8,337 nt of DNA, from assembly GCA_030828025.1 (NCBI GenBank), contig JAURDG010000050.1, positions 1 through 8,337 on the forward strand, written 5' to 3'. Below are positions 1-6,456 of the stretch, piece by piece. Made by a program: the position numbers and the translations under genes. Numbering within the stretch: the first letter of the stretch is position 1; each line of letters opens with the position of its first letter. This DNA is from Flavobacteriaceae bacterium (lineage in GTDB: Bacteria; Bacteroidota; Bacteroidia; Flavobacteriales; Flavobacteriaceae). The notes under the pieces are model-generated. The model had not been told where the DNA came from. It saw nothing but the letters and a program-made list of their open reading frames with translations, and did not search any database.

Positions 1-245
1 AAAGTTATAAGCCTGTTTGGGGAGTAGAAATTAAATGGAGCAATCGATATTTTGATAAACCTCAAGAATTGAAAAGTTTGATTAAATTTTGTGAAGCGAA
101 TAAATTTGAATCGGCTGTCGTTACTTCAATTAATCAATTAGGAATGAAAGAAATACTAGGGTTGAATTTTACTTTTCTACCTGCTTCGATCTATGCTTAC
201 AATATTGGAGAGATTACGCTAAAAATGAAAAATAAAAATCAATAA
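1..245 (+). CDS. C-terminal end of a DUF4143-type ATP-binding protein (5' truncated by window edge)
   Basis: An open frame starts at base 3 and runs about 80 codons to a TAA at 243-245; the beginning lies outside the window. The stretch begins with VWGVEIKWSNRYFDKP, then ELKSLIKFCEANKFESAVV, and ends with an LPASIYAYNIGEI segment. This resembles the C-terminal part of the DUF4143 family: an N-terminal P-loop AAA-type ATPase followed by a PD-(D/E)XK-like domain, where the 'EIKWS' block supplies the E-x-K of the nuclease-like fold. Such proteins are common in Bacteroidota and often viewed as accessory or toxin-antitoxin-like; their function is not settled. By hand count G+C is about 30% over bases 1-240, against about 42-48% in sampled stretches of the leu genes, which hints at foreign origin. 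The ATPase half is not visible, so the family call rests on the tail alone. Confidence 0.6.
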   Translation, partial: SYKPVWGVEIKWSNRYFDKPQELKSLIKFCEANKFESAVVTSINQLGMKEILGLNFTFLPASIYAYNIGEITLKMKNKNQ

Positions 246-564
246 AACGAAAGCACAACAATATGTGTAGTGCATAACACCCTGCGGGATGCTACGACAC
301 CATACATTAACCGATGTAGCACATTCAGCTAAAGCTGACCAAAGTTACTACGCACGCCATTGGCACACTACCGCCCCTTTAGAAATGTGCTACATCGTCC
401 CGCTAAACCAAATTGCTAATAATGAGTAACAATTTAGAATAAAACTTTAACTGCCCATCGATGGAAAACGATGCCACATCAATTGCTAAAGCGCAATAGG
501 ATCACATTGCTATTCGCACCAGTGAGGTGCCAGATGATGTGCTTTGGTGTGCTTCACAACAAAA
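246..564. repeat. Hairpin-rich intergenic region, possible decayed REP/MITE-like repeat cluster
   Basis: No coding frame is credible here. The 319 bases separate two convergent genes and hold many short palindromes: CCCTGCGGG (280-288), a 14-bp perfect inverted repeat (312-325 with 384-397), CAGCTAAAGCTG (326-337), GCCATTGGC (356-364), CCATCGATGG (455-464), ATTGC...GCAAT (482-486 with 493-497) and GCACCAGTGAGGTGC (516-530). The octamer GCTAAAGC occurs twice (328-335 and 485-492), each time just after a CACAT. The outer ends carry a 7-bp inverted pair, AAGCACA (251-257) and TGTGCTT (548-554). Such a density of small hairpins between convergent genes suggests repeat elements like those scattered in many Bacteroidota genomes, perhaps also slowing transcription. 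Calling it a mobile repeat is inference; copy number cannot be judged from one window. Confidence 0.45.
312..397. repeat. 14-bp perfect inverted repeat
   Basis: The left arm CGATGTAGCACATT (312-325) is the exact reverse complement of AATGTGCTACATCG (384-397). The 58-base interval contains two smaller palindromes, CAGCTAAAGCTG directly after the left arm and GCCATTGGC. Transcribed, the block would fold into a branched stem. There is no T-tract after the right arm, so it is not a typical intrinsic terminator for the upstream + strand gene. The pairing is read directly; a role as the core or ends of a small non-autonomous element is a guess. Confidence 0.6.
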
Positions 565-578
565 CTAACGCACCAAAG
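542..578 (-). terminator. Possible hairpin across the stop codon of the minus-strand broken gene
   Basis: CTTTGGTG (542-549) and CACCAAAG (571-578) form an 8-bp inverted repeat with a 21-base loop. The loop includes the TAG stop (567-565, minus strand) of the gene to the right. In the minus-strand transcript this would fold around the end of the gene. No clear U-tract follows, so it may only protect or pause the transcript, or belong to the neighbouring hairpin cluster. Confidence 0.25.
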
Positions 579-2109
579 GCTTTGCTTTTTCTTGAATGAC
601 ACTAGCAATGGACTTGTCATGAATTTTTGCTTCTAGCCATGCCAAAAAATCAAGGTACAAAAAGGCACGTCGCTCAAAAGGGTCTTGCTCAAAAACCACA
701 AACTTGTCTTGCAATGCCCGCAACGCTGATTTTAGTTCTGTAGGATACAAATCAGGAAGTTTACGTAAAAAACGAATCATTTCTTGCTGCACTTGCTGCA
801 ACTCGTCCATGCGCAGCAAAAATTTATAGGTGTTTTTGATTTGGGATTCTAGCGCATAATCCCTACCCGATTCGTAGTGCGCTATGAGGCTTAGCACACG
901 TGAAAAACACAATAAATCCTGATGCATTTTCAGTGTTTTATTTTCAATAATTCGGGTCAAATAATCAATACAAGCGTCATAGTGTTCCAAACCAAAATGC
1001 AAGCATGCAAGTTTGTAGTACAACACCATTAACTGATGGGGATTAAGGCGGTTTCTATTACGCTTAATCCCGTATAAAATTTCAGGAATGAGCCGTTTTC
1101 CTACATTGAAAGAGCCATCCAAAAAACAAAGGTTGAGCTGAGCTTGTGTTCTACACAAAAAATAAAGTGTAACAAGGTTTTTGTCCATCGAAAAGACCTT
1201 GTTTTTAACAGACTGTTCCAACAGTTCGAGACGTTCACTAAACTGTGTTTTTTGCTTGAGGAAAAACGAAGCATCAAAAAAATGTTGATGTCCCATAAGA
1301 AAATAAACAGGGTGTTCGCCAATCATCACTGGAAAATCATCAAACAAAGAAATCCAGCGTTTGGCGTATTTATACATGCCCAAAAAATCCTGAATCAAAC
1401 TACAATAGGTTATTTGAACGCGCAACCAACTGATTTTTTCCAAAAAACCAAGCTCGCTGTAATTCAACTTAGGAAAACGTGCCTCAAAATAGGCTTCCAA
1501 TTTAGAAAAAGCACGATCGTTTTTGGCATAGCCCGACTCCAACATCATCGATTGCAACTCGGTAGCCAAATCAGAAAGTCGTGCTAGAGTATCGTTTGTA
1601 TGTGATAAATTTTTCGATTGATCAATAAGCTTGGACGTACGGGAACTTACTTCTTTACTTACAAATTGAGTTTCGATAAGCTTCTCCAAATCAACGAGTT
1701 GAAAAGCAATGGTAGGACGCTGCATCTCGATGGCTAGTTGTTTGGCTTTTTCCAGAATTTTTAGGCTTTGACGGTACAAACCTTTGGAGTATAAGATACG
1801 CGCATAATCCAACTGTTCGTGCAAATATTGGGTTGTGTCTTGATGCACAGGATTTAGACGAAGACTAATCAGAATTTACTTATACAGATGCGCTTTTAAA
1901 TTGGACAGCTGCTGCTTTTTTACATGTATCAGGCTGATGATTTGTGCCTCGTCATACATTTTTTGTTTATCCAACACCTCGAAGAGCAGTACAAATTTGG
2001 CTGACTGATTGGCCTCTAACCTTCTTGCATAAAGTTTGAATTGGCGTTTCTCAGACTTTGTCATGGCTTGAATTAGTTGAAAAACAAAATCAGAAGAACG
2101 TCGCTTCAT
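565..2109 (-). pseudogene. Uncharacterised helical, TPR-like protein gene interrupted by one in-frame TAA
   Basis: From an ATG at 2109-2107 the minus strand encodes 77 residues (starting MKRRSSDFVFQLI, with TKSEKRQFKLYARR near residues 16-29), then TAA at 1878-1876, then a further 9 codons plus 427 codons in the same frame to a TAG at 567-565. Read through, this gives about 514 residues. The two parts fit together: LKAHLYK before the stop continues as ILISLRL after it, followed by ILYSKGLYRQSLKILEKAKQLA (about 105-126 of the joined protein). From memory, uncharacterised Bacteroidota proteins of about 500 residues share this order of blocks. The protein is highly helical, with no signal peptide or membrane segment; a TPR-like pair of helices (LYYKLACLHFG...CIDYLTRII) lies near 363-389. 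Role unknown. No other stop or frameshift is seen, so the break is recent, a sequencing error, or tolerated. The downstream part could be a separate gene from the GTG at 1848, but then it would lack the conserved start of the family. Another ATG upstream (2211) would extend the frame into the divergent promoter and the leuA start, and was not chosen. Confidence 0.65.
1876..1878 (-). other. In-frame TAA nonsense codon inside the broken gene
   Basis: The codons read ...CTG TAT AAG, TAA, ATT CTG ATT AGT CTT... on the minus strand. The flanking peptides LKAHLYK and ILISLRL would make one continuous helix if the codon were sense. A single base change from CAA (Gln) or TTA (Leu) would create it. 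Other genes here end in TAA or TAG, so code reassignment is not supported. Confidence 0.7.
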
Positions 2110-2138
2110 AAGAGTTGGTAAATTAAGTCGTATAATTA

Positions 2139-2146
2139 CAATGTTA
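2139..2146 (-). promoter_or_regulatory. Possible -7 promoter element for the minus-strand broken gene
   Basis: On the minus strand this reads TAACATTG, one mismatch from the Bacteroidota -7 consensus TAnnTTTG, and lies about 29 bases ahead of the ATG at 2109. No good -33 box is visible. It would overlap the presumed -33 region of the leuA promoter, so the two divergent promoters could interfere with one another. Confidence 0.25.
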
Positions 2147-2163
2147 AAGTAGGTAAAATTAAT

Positions 2164-2171
2164 TACTTTTG
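2164..2171 (+). promoter_or_regulatory. Bacteroidota-type -7 promoter element (TAnnTTTG) for the leu operon
   Basis: TACTTTTG matches the TAnnTTTG element recognised by the primary sigma factor of Bacteroidota. It lies 19 bases before the leuA ATG at 2191, so the untranslated leader would be very short, with no room for a leader peptide, T-box or attenuator. The -33 region is weak: GTTA near 2143-2146 is the nearest thing to a TTTG box at the expected spacing. Confidence 0.6.
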
Positions 2172-2174
2172 CCC

Positions 2175-2190
2175 TTAACGTTAAAAACGT
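2175..2190 (+). promoter_or_regulatory. Palindromes at the leuA transcription/translation start
   Basis: TTAACGTTAA (2175-2184) is a perfect 10-bp palindrome lying where the transcript should begin. Overlapping it, ACGTT (2178-2182) and AACGT (2186-2190) form an inverted repeat with a 3-base AAA loop that abuts the ATG. Either could be an operator or a weak start-site hairpin, but in AT-rich DNA such short symmetry may arise by chance. Confidence 0.25.
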
Positions 2191-3348
2191 ATGGCACAAG
2201 AATTTGTTCAAATTTTCGACACTACCTTACGCGATGGGGAACAAGTACCCGGCTGCAAGCTTAATAAAGAACAAAAAATATTACTCGCCAAACGGCTTGA
2301 CGCCTTAGGCGTTGATATTATAGAGGCTGGTTTTCCTATTTCATCGCCTGGTGATTTTGATGCTGTTCACGAAGTATCAAAAGCCGTACAGAACGCTGTG
2401 GTATGTGGCCTGACTCGCGCTGTTCAAAAGGACATTGAGGTAGCAGCACAAGCACTAAAACCTGCCAAAAGAGCGCGTATCCACACGGGAATTGGCACAT
2501 CTGACTCACATATTCAACATAAATTTCGTTCCACAAGAGAAAAAATTATTGAACGTGGCGTTGCCGCAGTTAAATACGCCAAGTCTTTCGTAGAAGATGT
2601 AGAATTTTATGCCGAAGATGCTGGAAGAACAGACAACGCATACCTAGCTCAAGTGTGTGAAGCCATGATTCGAGCTGGAGCCACAGTACTTAATATACCT
2701 GATACTACGGGATACTGTTTGCCCGAGGAATACGGTGCCAAAATAAAATATTTGATGGAACACGTTCCATCTATACATAAAGCGAAATTGTCCTGTCACT
2801 GCCACAATGATTTGGGTCTTGCAACTGCCAACTCCATTGCAGGTGTAATTAATGGAGCACGTCAAATTGAATGTACCATTAATGGCATAGGCGAACGTGC
2901 TGGAAACACCTCATTGGAAGAAGTGGTGATGATTATGCGCCAACATCCAGATTTAGGGTTGACTACCAACATTCAAACCAAAATGCTGTCCGAAACCAGC
3001 CGAATGGTCTCTGAAGCTATGGGTATGGTGGTACAACCAAACAAAGCTATTGTAGGTGCTAATGCGTTTGCGCACAGTTCGGGTATCCATCAAGATGGGG
3101 TCATCAAAAATAGAGAGACCTACGAAATCATCAATCCGCATGATGTAGGCGTGGACACTTCGTCAATTGTTCTCACGGCCAGAAGTGGTCGAGCGGCACT
3201 TGCCTATCGAGCTAAAAATATCGGTTTTGAGTTAACAAAAGATGAACTGGACATAGCATATGCTACATTTTTAGATTTTGCTGATCGAAAAAAAGAAATA
3301 ACCGACGAAGACATTCCACAAATCATAAAAACCGCTGGAATTGGGTAA
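2191..3348 (+). CDS. leuA: 2-isopropylmalate synthase, short form lacking the leucine-binding domain
   Basis: LeuA catalyses the first committed step of leucine synthesis: acetyl-CoA plus 2-oxoisovalerate gives 2-isopropylmalate. The 385-residue protein starts with the DRE-TIM signature FDTTLRDGEQ (9-18; Arg14 catalytic, Asp15 metal-binding). Further family motifs are RIHTGIGTSD (96-105), EFYAEDAGRTD (138-148), the metal ligands His203 and His205 in CHCHNDLGLA, GERAGNTSLEE (234-244) and SSGIHQDG (296-303). It ends in a helical linker region near 345-385. Textbook LeuA is about 500-520 residues with a C-terminal allosteric domain binding leucine; that domain is absent, and leuC begins 7 bases after the stop, so this is not a visible frameshift. 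Homocitrate and citramalate synthases are related and sometimes short, but the leuCDB context favours LeuA. The ATG at 2191 starts directly before the conserved motif; there is no Shine-Dalgarno sequence. Confidence 0.93.
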   Translation: MAQEFVQIFDTTLRDGEQVPGCKLNKEQKILLAKRLDALGVDIIEAGFPISSPGDFDAVHEVSKAVQNAVVCGLTRAVQKDIEVAAQALKPAKRARIHTGIGTSDSHIQHKFRSTREKIIERGVAAVKYAKSFVEDVEFYAEDAGRTDNAYLAQVCEAMIRAGATVLNIPDTTGYCLPEEYGAKIKYLMEHVPSIHKAKLSCHCHNDLGLATANSIAGVINGARQIECTINGIGERAGNTSLEEVVMIMRQHPDLGLTTNIQTKMLSETSRMVSEAMGMVVQPNKAIVGANAFAHSSGIHQDGVIKNRETYEIINPHDVGVDTSSIVLTARSGRAALAYRAKNIGFELTKDELDIAYATFLDFADRKKEITDEDIPQIIKTAGIG

Positions 3349-3355
3349 CAACGCC

Positions 3356-4732
3356 ATGAAAAAAACACTTTTTGATAAAGTATGGGACAGTCATATTGTC
3401 TCCTCTATTGAGAACGGACCTGACATTCTATACATCGACAAACACCTCATCCACGAAGTAACAAGCCCTCAAGCCTTTAATGTGCTGGAAGAAAAAGGCA
3501 TCAAACTCTTTCGTCCAGACCAGATTGTAGCCACTGCCGATCACAATGTGCCCACCGAAGATCAACATTTACCCATTCAAGACGCTTTGTCGCGTAAACA
3601 GGTAAGTCAGCTGACTGAAAACTGCGAAAAGTACGGCGTAAACCTGTACGGACTCGGGCATCCATATCAAGGTATTGTGCACGTAATTGGCCCTGAATTG
3701 GGCGTAACGCAACCTGGAATGACGATTGTATGTGGTGATAGCCATACCTCAACGCATGGGGCATTTGGAACGATTGCTTTTGGTATCGGAACCAGTCAAG
3801 TAGCGCAAGTATTTGCCAGCCAGTGTCTTTTGGTCAATAAGCCAAAAAGCATGCGTGTAACGGTTTCTGGCGATCTTCATCCAGATGTGCAACCAAAAGA
3901 TGTTATTCTATACGTCATTTCAAAATTAGGAACAGATGCCGGAACAGGGCATTTTGTTGAGTTTGCGGGTTCTGTTTTTGAAAACATGAGTATGGAAGGG
4001 CGCATGACCGTTTGTAACATGAGTATTGAAATGGGTGCACGCGGAGGCATGATTGCTCCAGACCAAACCACATTTGATTATGTTTCGGGGCGTGAGTTTG
4101 CACCAAAAGGCGATGAATTGGAGCGTAAAATAGCGCATTGGAAAACACTTCCCACAGATGAAGGCGCATCATTTGACACCGAATTTGCGTTCGATGCTGC
4201 GGATATCCGCCCGATGATTACCTACGGCACCAACCCAGGAATGGGCATCAAAATATCCGACAATATCCCATCTTCTGAGGATGCCAGTTTCCAAAAAGCA
4301 TTAAATTATATGGGACTGCAGGCTGGCAGCAAGCTTCTGGATATGGAAATCAGCCACGTGTTTATTGGCAGTTGTACCAATTCACGCATAGAAGATTTTA
4401 GAGCTGCTGCGCAGTACATCAAAGGCAAACAAAAATCAGCATCCGTATCGGCACTCATTGTTCCTGGCTCGCAACAAGTAGCCAAACAAATTGTAGCAGA
4501 AGGCTTGGATAAAGTTTTTGAAGCCGCTGGATTTAAATTACGCCAACCTGGCTGTTCGGCATGTTTGGCCATGAATGATGATAAAATACCAGCTGGTGCC
4601 TATTGTGTTTCGACTTCGAATCGAAACTTTGAAGGACGTCAAGGGCAAGGAGCTCGAACATTATTGGCAAGCCCTGTAACCGCAGCGGCGGCAGCTATCG
4701 CTGGAAAAATTGTAGATGTAAGCGCTAACTAA
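3356..4732 (+). CDS. leuC: 3-isopropylmalate dehydratase large subunit
   Basis: LeuC with LeuD forms the cytoplasmic isopropylmalate isomerase, which converts 2- to 3-isopropylmalate by way of 2-isopropylmaleate. It belongs to the aconitase superfamily and holds a [4Fe-4S] cluster. From the ATG at 3356 the protein has 458 residues, near the usual 465-470. The cluster ligands are Cys340 in FIGSCTNSR (336-344) and Cys400 and Cys403 in PGCSACLAMN. Other family blocks are DHNVPT (62-67), GDSHTSTHGAFG (127-138), GARGGMIAPDQTTFDYV (about 227-243) and SNRNFEGRQGQGART (421-435). A TTG fifteen bases upstream (3341) is in frame but overlaps the end of leuA and adds five unconserved residues, so the ATG before KKTLFDKVWDSH is preferred. 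The TAA stop shares one base with the leuD start. Confidence 0.96.
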   Translation: MKKTLFDKVWDSHIVSSIENGPDILYIDKHLIHEVTSPQAFNVLEEKGIKLFRPDQIVATADHNVPTEDQHLPIQDALSRKQVSQLTENCEKYGVNLYGLGHPYQGIVHVIGPELGVTQPGMTIVCGDSHTSTHGAFGTIAFGIGTSQVAQVFASQCLLVNKPKSMRVTVSGDLHPDVQPKDVILYVISKLGTDAGTGHFVEFAGSVFENMSMEGRMTVCNMSIEMGARGGMIAPDQTTFDYVSGREFAPKGDELERKIAHWKTLPTDEGASFDTEFAFDAADIRPMITYGTNPGMGIKISDNIPSSEDASFQKALNYMGLQAGSKLLDMEISHVFIGSCTNSRIEDFRAAAQYIKGKQKSASVSALIVPGSQQVAKQIVAEGLDKVFEAAGFKLRQPGCSACLAMNDDKIPAGAYCVSTSNRNFEGRQGQGARTLLASPVTAAAAAIAGKIVDVSAN

Positions 4733-5319
4733 TGGAAAAATTCACACTACTCGAGAGCAGCATGGTGCCTATTCATGTAGAAAATATAGACACCGACCAA
4801 ATTATCCCTGCGCGATTTTTAAAGGCTACAGATCGTAATGGGTTTGGCGAAAATCTTTTTCGTGACTGGCGTTTTGCCTCCGATGACACACCAAAATCCG
4901 ACTTTGTTCTTAACGACACCTCCTTTTCAGGCTCTATCCTTGTGGCTGGAAATAATTTTGGATGTGGATCAAGTCGAGAGCATGCCGCATGGGCATTAGC
5001 CGATTACGGCTTTAAAGTCGTTGTTTCGAGTTTCTTTGCCGATATATTTAAAGGAAATGCACTGAATAATGGCATTCTTCCGATTCAAGTAAGCCCAAAG
5101 GAATTAAGTCAACTATTTAGCTTAATTAGCGACAACAGTGCCATAACAGCCAAGGTGGACTTGGAAGCCCAGCTTTTTAGTGTTCCAGCGGCAAACCTGC
5201 GTATTCCCTTTGAATTAAATGCATATAAAAAGATGTGCTTGATCAATGGCTATGACGATATCGATTATCTTTTAAGTCAACAGGAAGCCATTGAGCACTT
5301 CGAACAAAATCGAAGTTAA
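4732..5319 (+). CDS. leuD: 3-isopropylmalate dehydratase small subunit
   Basis: LeuD supplies the swivelling domain that completes the isopropylmalate isomerase active site with LeuC. The 195-residue length is typical. Visible motifs are NIDTDQIIPARFLK (18-31), NNFGCGSSREHAAWAL (74-89), which forms the substrate-binding loop, and SSFFADIFKGNALNNGILP (99-117). The start is fixed by the TAATG junction: the last A of the leuC stop is the first base of this ATG, which suggests translational coupling and a 1:1 yield of the two subunits. The tail (about 160-195: ELNAYKKMCLINGYDDIDYLL, then QQEAIEHFE) is the usual LeuD ending. Nothing is missing or odd. Confidence 0.96.
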   Translation: MEKFTLLESSMVPIHVENIDTDQIIPARFLKATDRNGFGENLFRDWRFASDDTPKSDFVLNDTSFSGSILVAGNNFGCGSSREHAAWALADYGFKVVVSSFFADIFKGNALNNGILPIQVSPKELSQLFSLISDNSAITAKVDLEAQLFSVPAANLRIPFELNAYKKMCLINGYDDIDYLLSQQEAIEHFEQNRS

Positions 5320-5346
5320 CTTCATAAATAATCCAATAACAACCAG

Positions 5347-6405
5347 ATGAAAAAGCAAATTGCTGTACTTCCAGGAGACGGTATTGGTCCAGAAATTACA
5401 AAAGAAGCCATCAAAGTCCTTGATGCTGTGGCAGAAAAGTTTGGTCACGAGTTTAACTACGCCTATGCAGATATGGGTGCCATAGCTATAGATAAAACAG
5501 GCACACCACTTCCAGAGGCTACACTCCAGGTAAGTTTGGAAAGTGATGCGGTGCTTTTTGGTGCCATAGGCGATCCAAAATACGATAATGACCCAAATGC
5601 CAAAGTGCGTCCCGAGCAAGGTTTATTGGCAATCCGAAAGGCTCTGGGCTTGTATTGCAACGTACGACCAGTTACTACTTTTGATGCGCTACTGCATCAA
5701 TCACCACTAAAGGAAGAACGTGTAAAAGGAACCGATTTTGTCATGTATCGTGAATTGACAGGCGGTATTTATTTTGGCGAAAAAACTTTGTCGGAAGACA
5801 AAAATACAGCTTCAGACCTATGTCAATACACACGGGCAGAAATAGAGCGCATCGCACACAAGGCGTTTACTGCGGCTCAAAAAAGACGCAACATCCTAAC
5901 CTTGATTGACAAAGCCAATGTGTTGGAGTCCTCTCGTTTGTGGCGACGTGTGGTAACCGAAATACACCAAAAAAATTATCCCGATGTAGATTTACGCTTT
6001 TTGTTTGTGGACAATGCAGCCATGCAAATGATTTTGGCACCATATCAATTTGATGTACTGCTGACCAGTAATTTATTTGGGGATATTATTTCTGATGAAG
6101 GTAGTGTCATTGGTGGATCTATTGGGCTACTTCCTTCGGCATCCATAGGTGATAAACATGCGCTATTTGAGCCGATTCATGGCTCGTTTCCGCAAGGAGC
6201 AGGAAAAGGAATTGCCAATCCAATTGCCATGATTTTGTCTGCTGCGATGATGCTGACGCATTTTGATATGGATAAGGAAGCAGCAGCTGTGTCTGCTGCC
6301 GTCGATAAGGCCCTTGCTCAAGGTGTTTGCACACCTGAAATTTTCCCTGAAAACAACTACTCCACATCAGATGTGGGCGACTTTATTGCCAAAAATATTG
6401 CATAA
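5347..6405 (+). CDS. leuB: 3-isopropylmalate dehydrogenase
   Basis: LeuB oxidises and decarboxylates 3-isopropylmalate to 4-methyl-2-oxopentanoate with NAD+ and a divalent metal, leaving one transamination to leucine. The 352 residues match the family length. The N-terminal block is AVLPGDGIGPEI (6-17). Substrate-binding arginines are Arg97, Arg107 and Arg135 (in YRELTGGIYFGE), with Tyr142 and Lys189 (in DKANVLESS) as catalytic residues and Asp222, Asp246 and Asp250 as metal ligands in the VDNAAMQM and NLFGDIISDE blocks. The NAD-binding region near 275-291 has FEPIHGSFPQGAGKGIANP. The YRELTGG form of the arginine motif separates it from isocitrate dehydrogenase. It starts 27 bases after leuD and closes the operon; a strong hairpin follows its stop. 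Confidence 0.96.
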   Translation: MKKQIAVLPGDGIGPEITKEAIKVLDAVAEKFGHEFNYAYADMGAIAIDKTGTPLPEATLQVSLESDAVLFGAIGDPKYDNDPNAKVRPEQGLLAIRKALGLYCNVRPVTTFDALLHQSPLKEERVKGTDFVMYRELTGGIYFGEKTLSEDKNTASDLCQYTRAEIERIAHKAFTAAQKRRNILTLIDKANVLESSRLWRRVVTEIHQKNYPDVDLRFLFVDNAAMQMILAPYQFDVLLTSNLFGDIISDEGSVIGGSIGLLPSASIGDKHALFEPIHGSFPQGAGKGIANPIAMILSAAMMLTHFDMDKEAAAVSAAVDKALAQGVCTPEIFPENNYSTSDVGDFIAKNIA

Positions 6406-6430
6406 AAAAGGGGTGAACATCACCCCTTTT
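6406..6430. terminator. Bidirectional intrinsic terminator between leuB and rpsA
   Basis: AAAAGGGGTG (6406-6415) pairs perfectly with CACCCCTTTT (6421-6430) around an AACAT loop, whose outer A and T can add an eleventh pair. On the + strand a TTTTATTTTTG tract follows the GC core; on the minus strand the complement of the A-run at 6404-6409 gives six T residues. It begins directly after the leuB stop and lies 24 bases beyond the rpsA stop, so it can end both convergent transcripts. Confidence 0.9.
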
Positions 6431-6450
6431 ATTTTTGTTAAGATCAAGAA

Positions 6451-6456
6451 TTATTA
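6451..6456 (-). other. Tandem TAA TAA stop of rpsA
   Basis: On the minus strand the last codon GAA is followed by TAA TAA in frame. Double stops guard against readthrough in highly expressed genes, which fits a ribosomal protein; the second stop could also be chance in AT-rich sequence. Confidence 0.6.

Noticed and set aside
246..564. CRISPR array or tRNA in the hairpin-rich region
   Set aside because: There are no evenly spaced direct repeats of CRISPR length, and no cloverleaf with a T-arm GTTC-type motif or CCA end could be found.
1144..1587. A 147-codon + strand open frame opposite the broken gene
   Set aside because: It lies wholly antisense to a frame with family-like protein sequence, is rich in K, Q, N and F without recognisable domains, and has no promoter or start context.
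565..2109. Stop-codon reassignment (UAA read as an amino acid)
   Set aside because: TAA ends leuA, leuC, leuD, leuB and rpsA at the expected family lengths, so UAA works as a normal stop in this organism.
2110..2211. Extension of the minus-strand gene to an ATG at 2211
   Set aside because: It would run through the divergent promoter region and into leuA; the added residues look like translated non-coding DNA, and the ATG at 2109 leads straight into the family-like start.
3341..3355. TTG at 3341 as the leuC start
   Set aside because: It would overlap the end of leuA and add only five unconserved residues; the ATG at 3356 directly precedes the conserved LeuC N-terminus.
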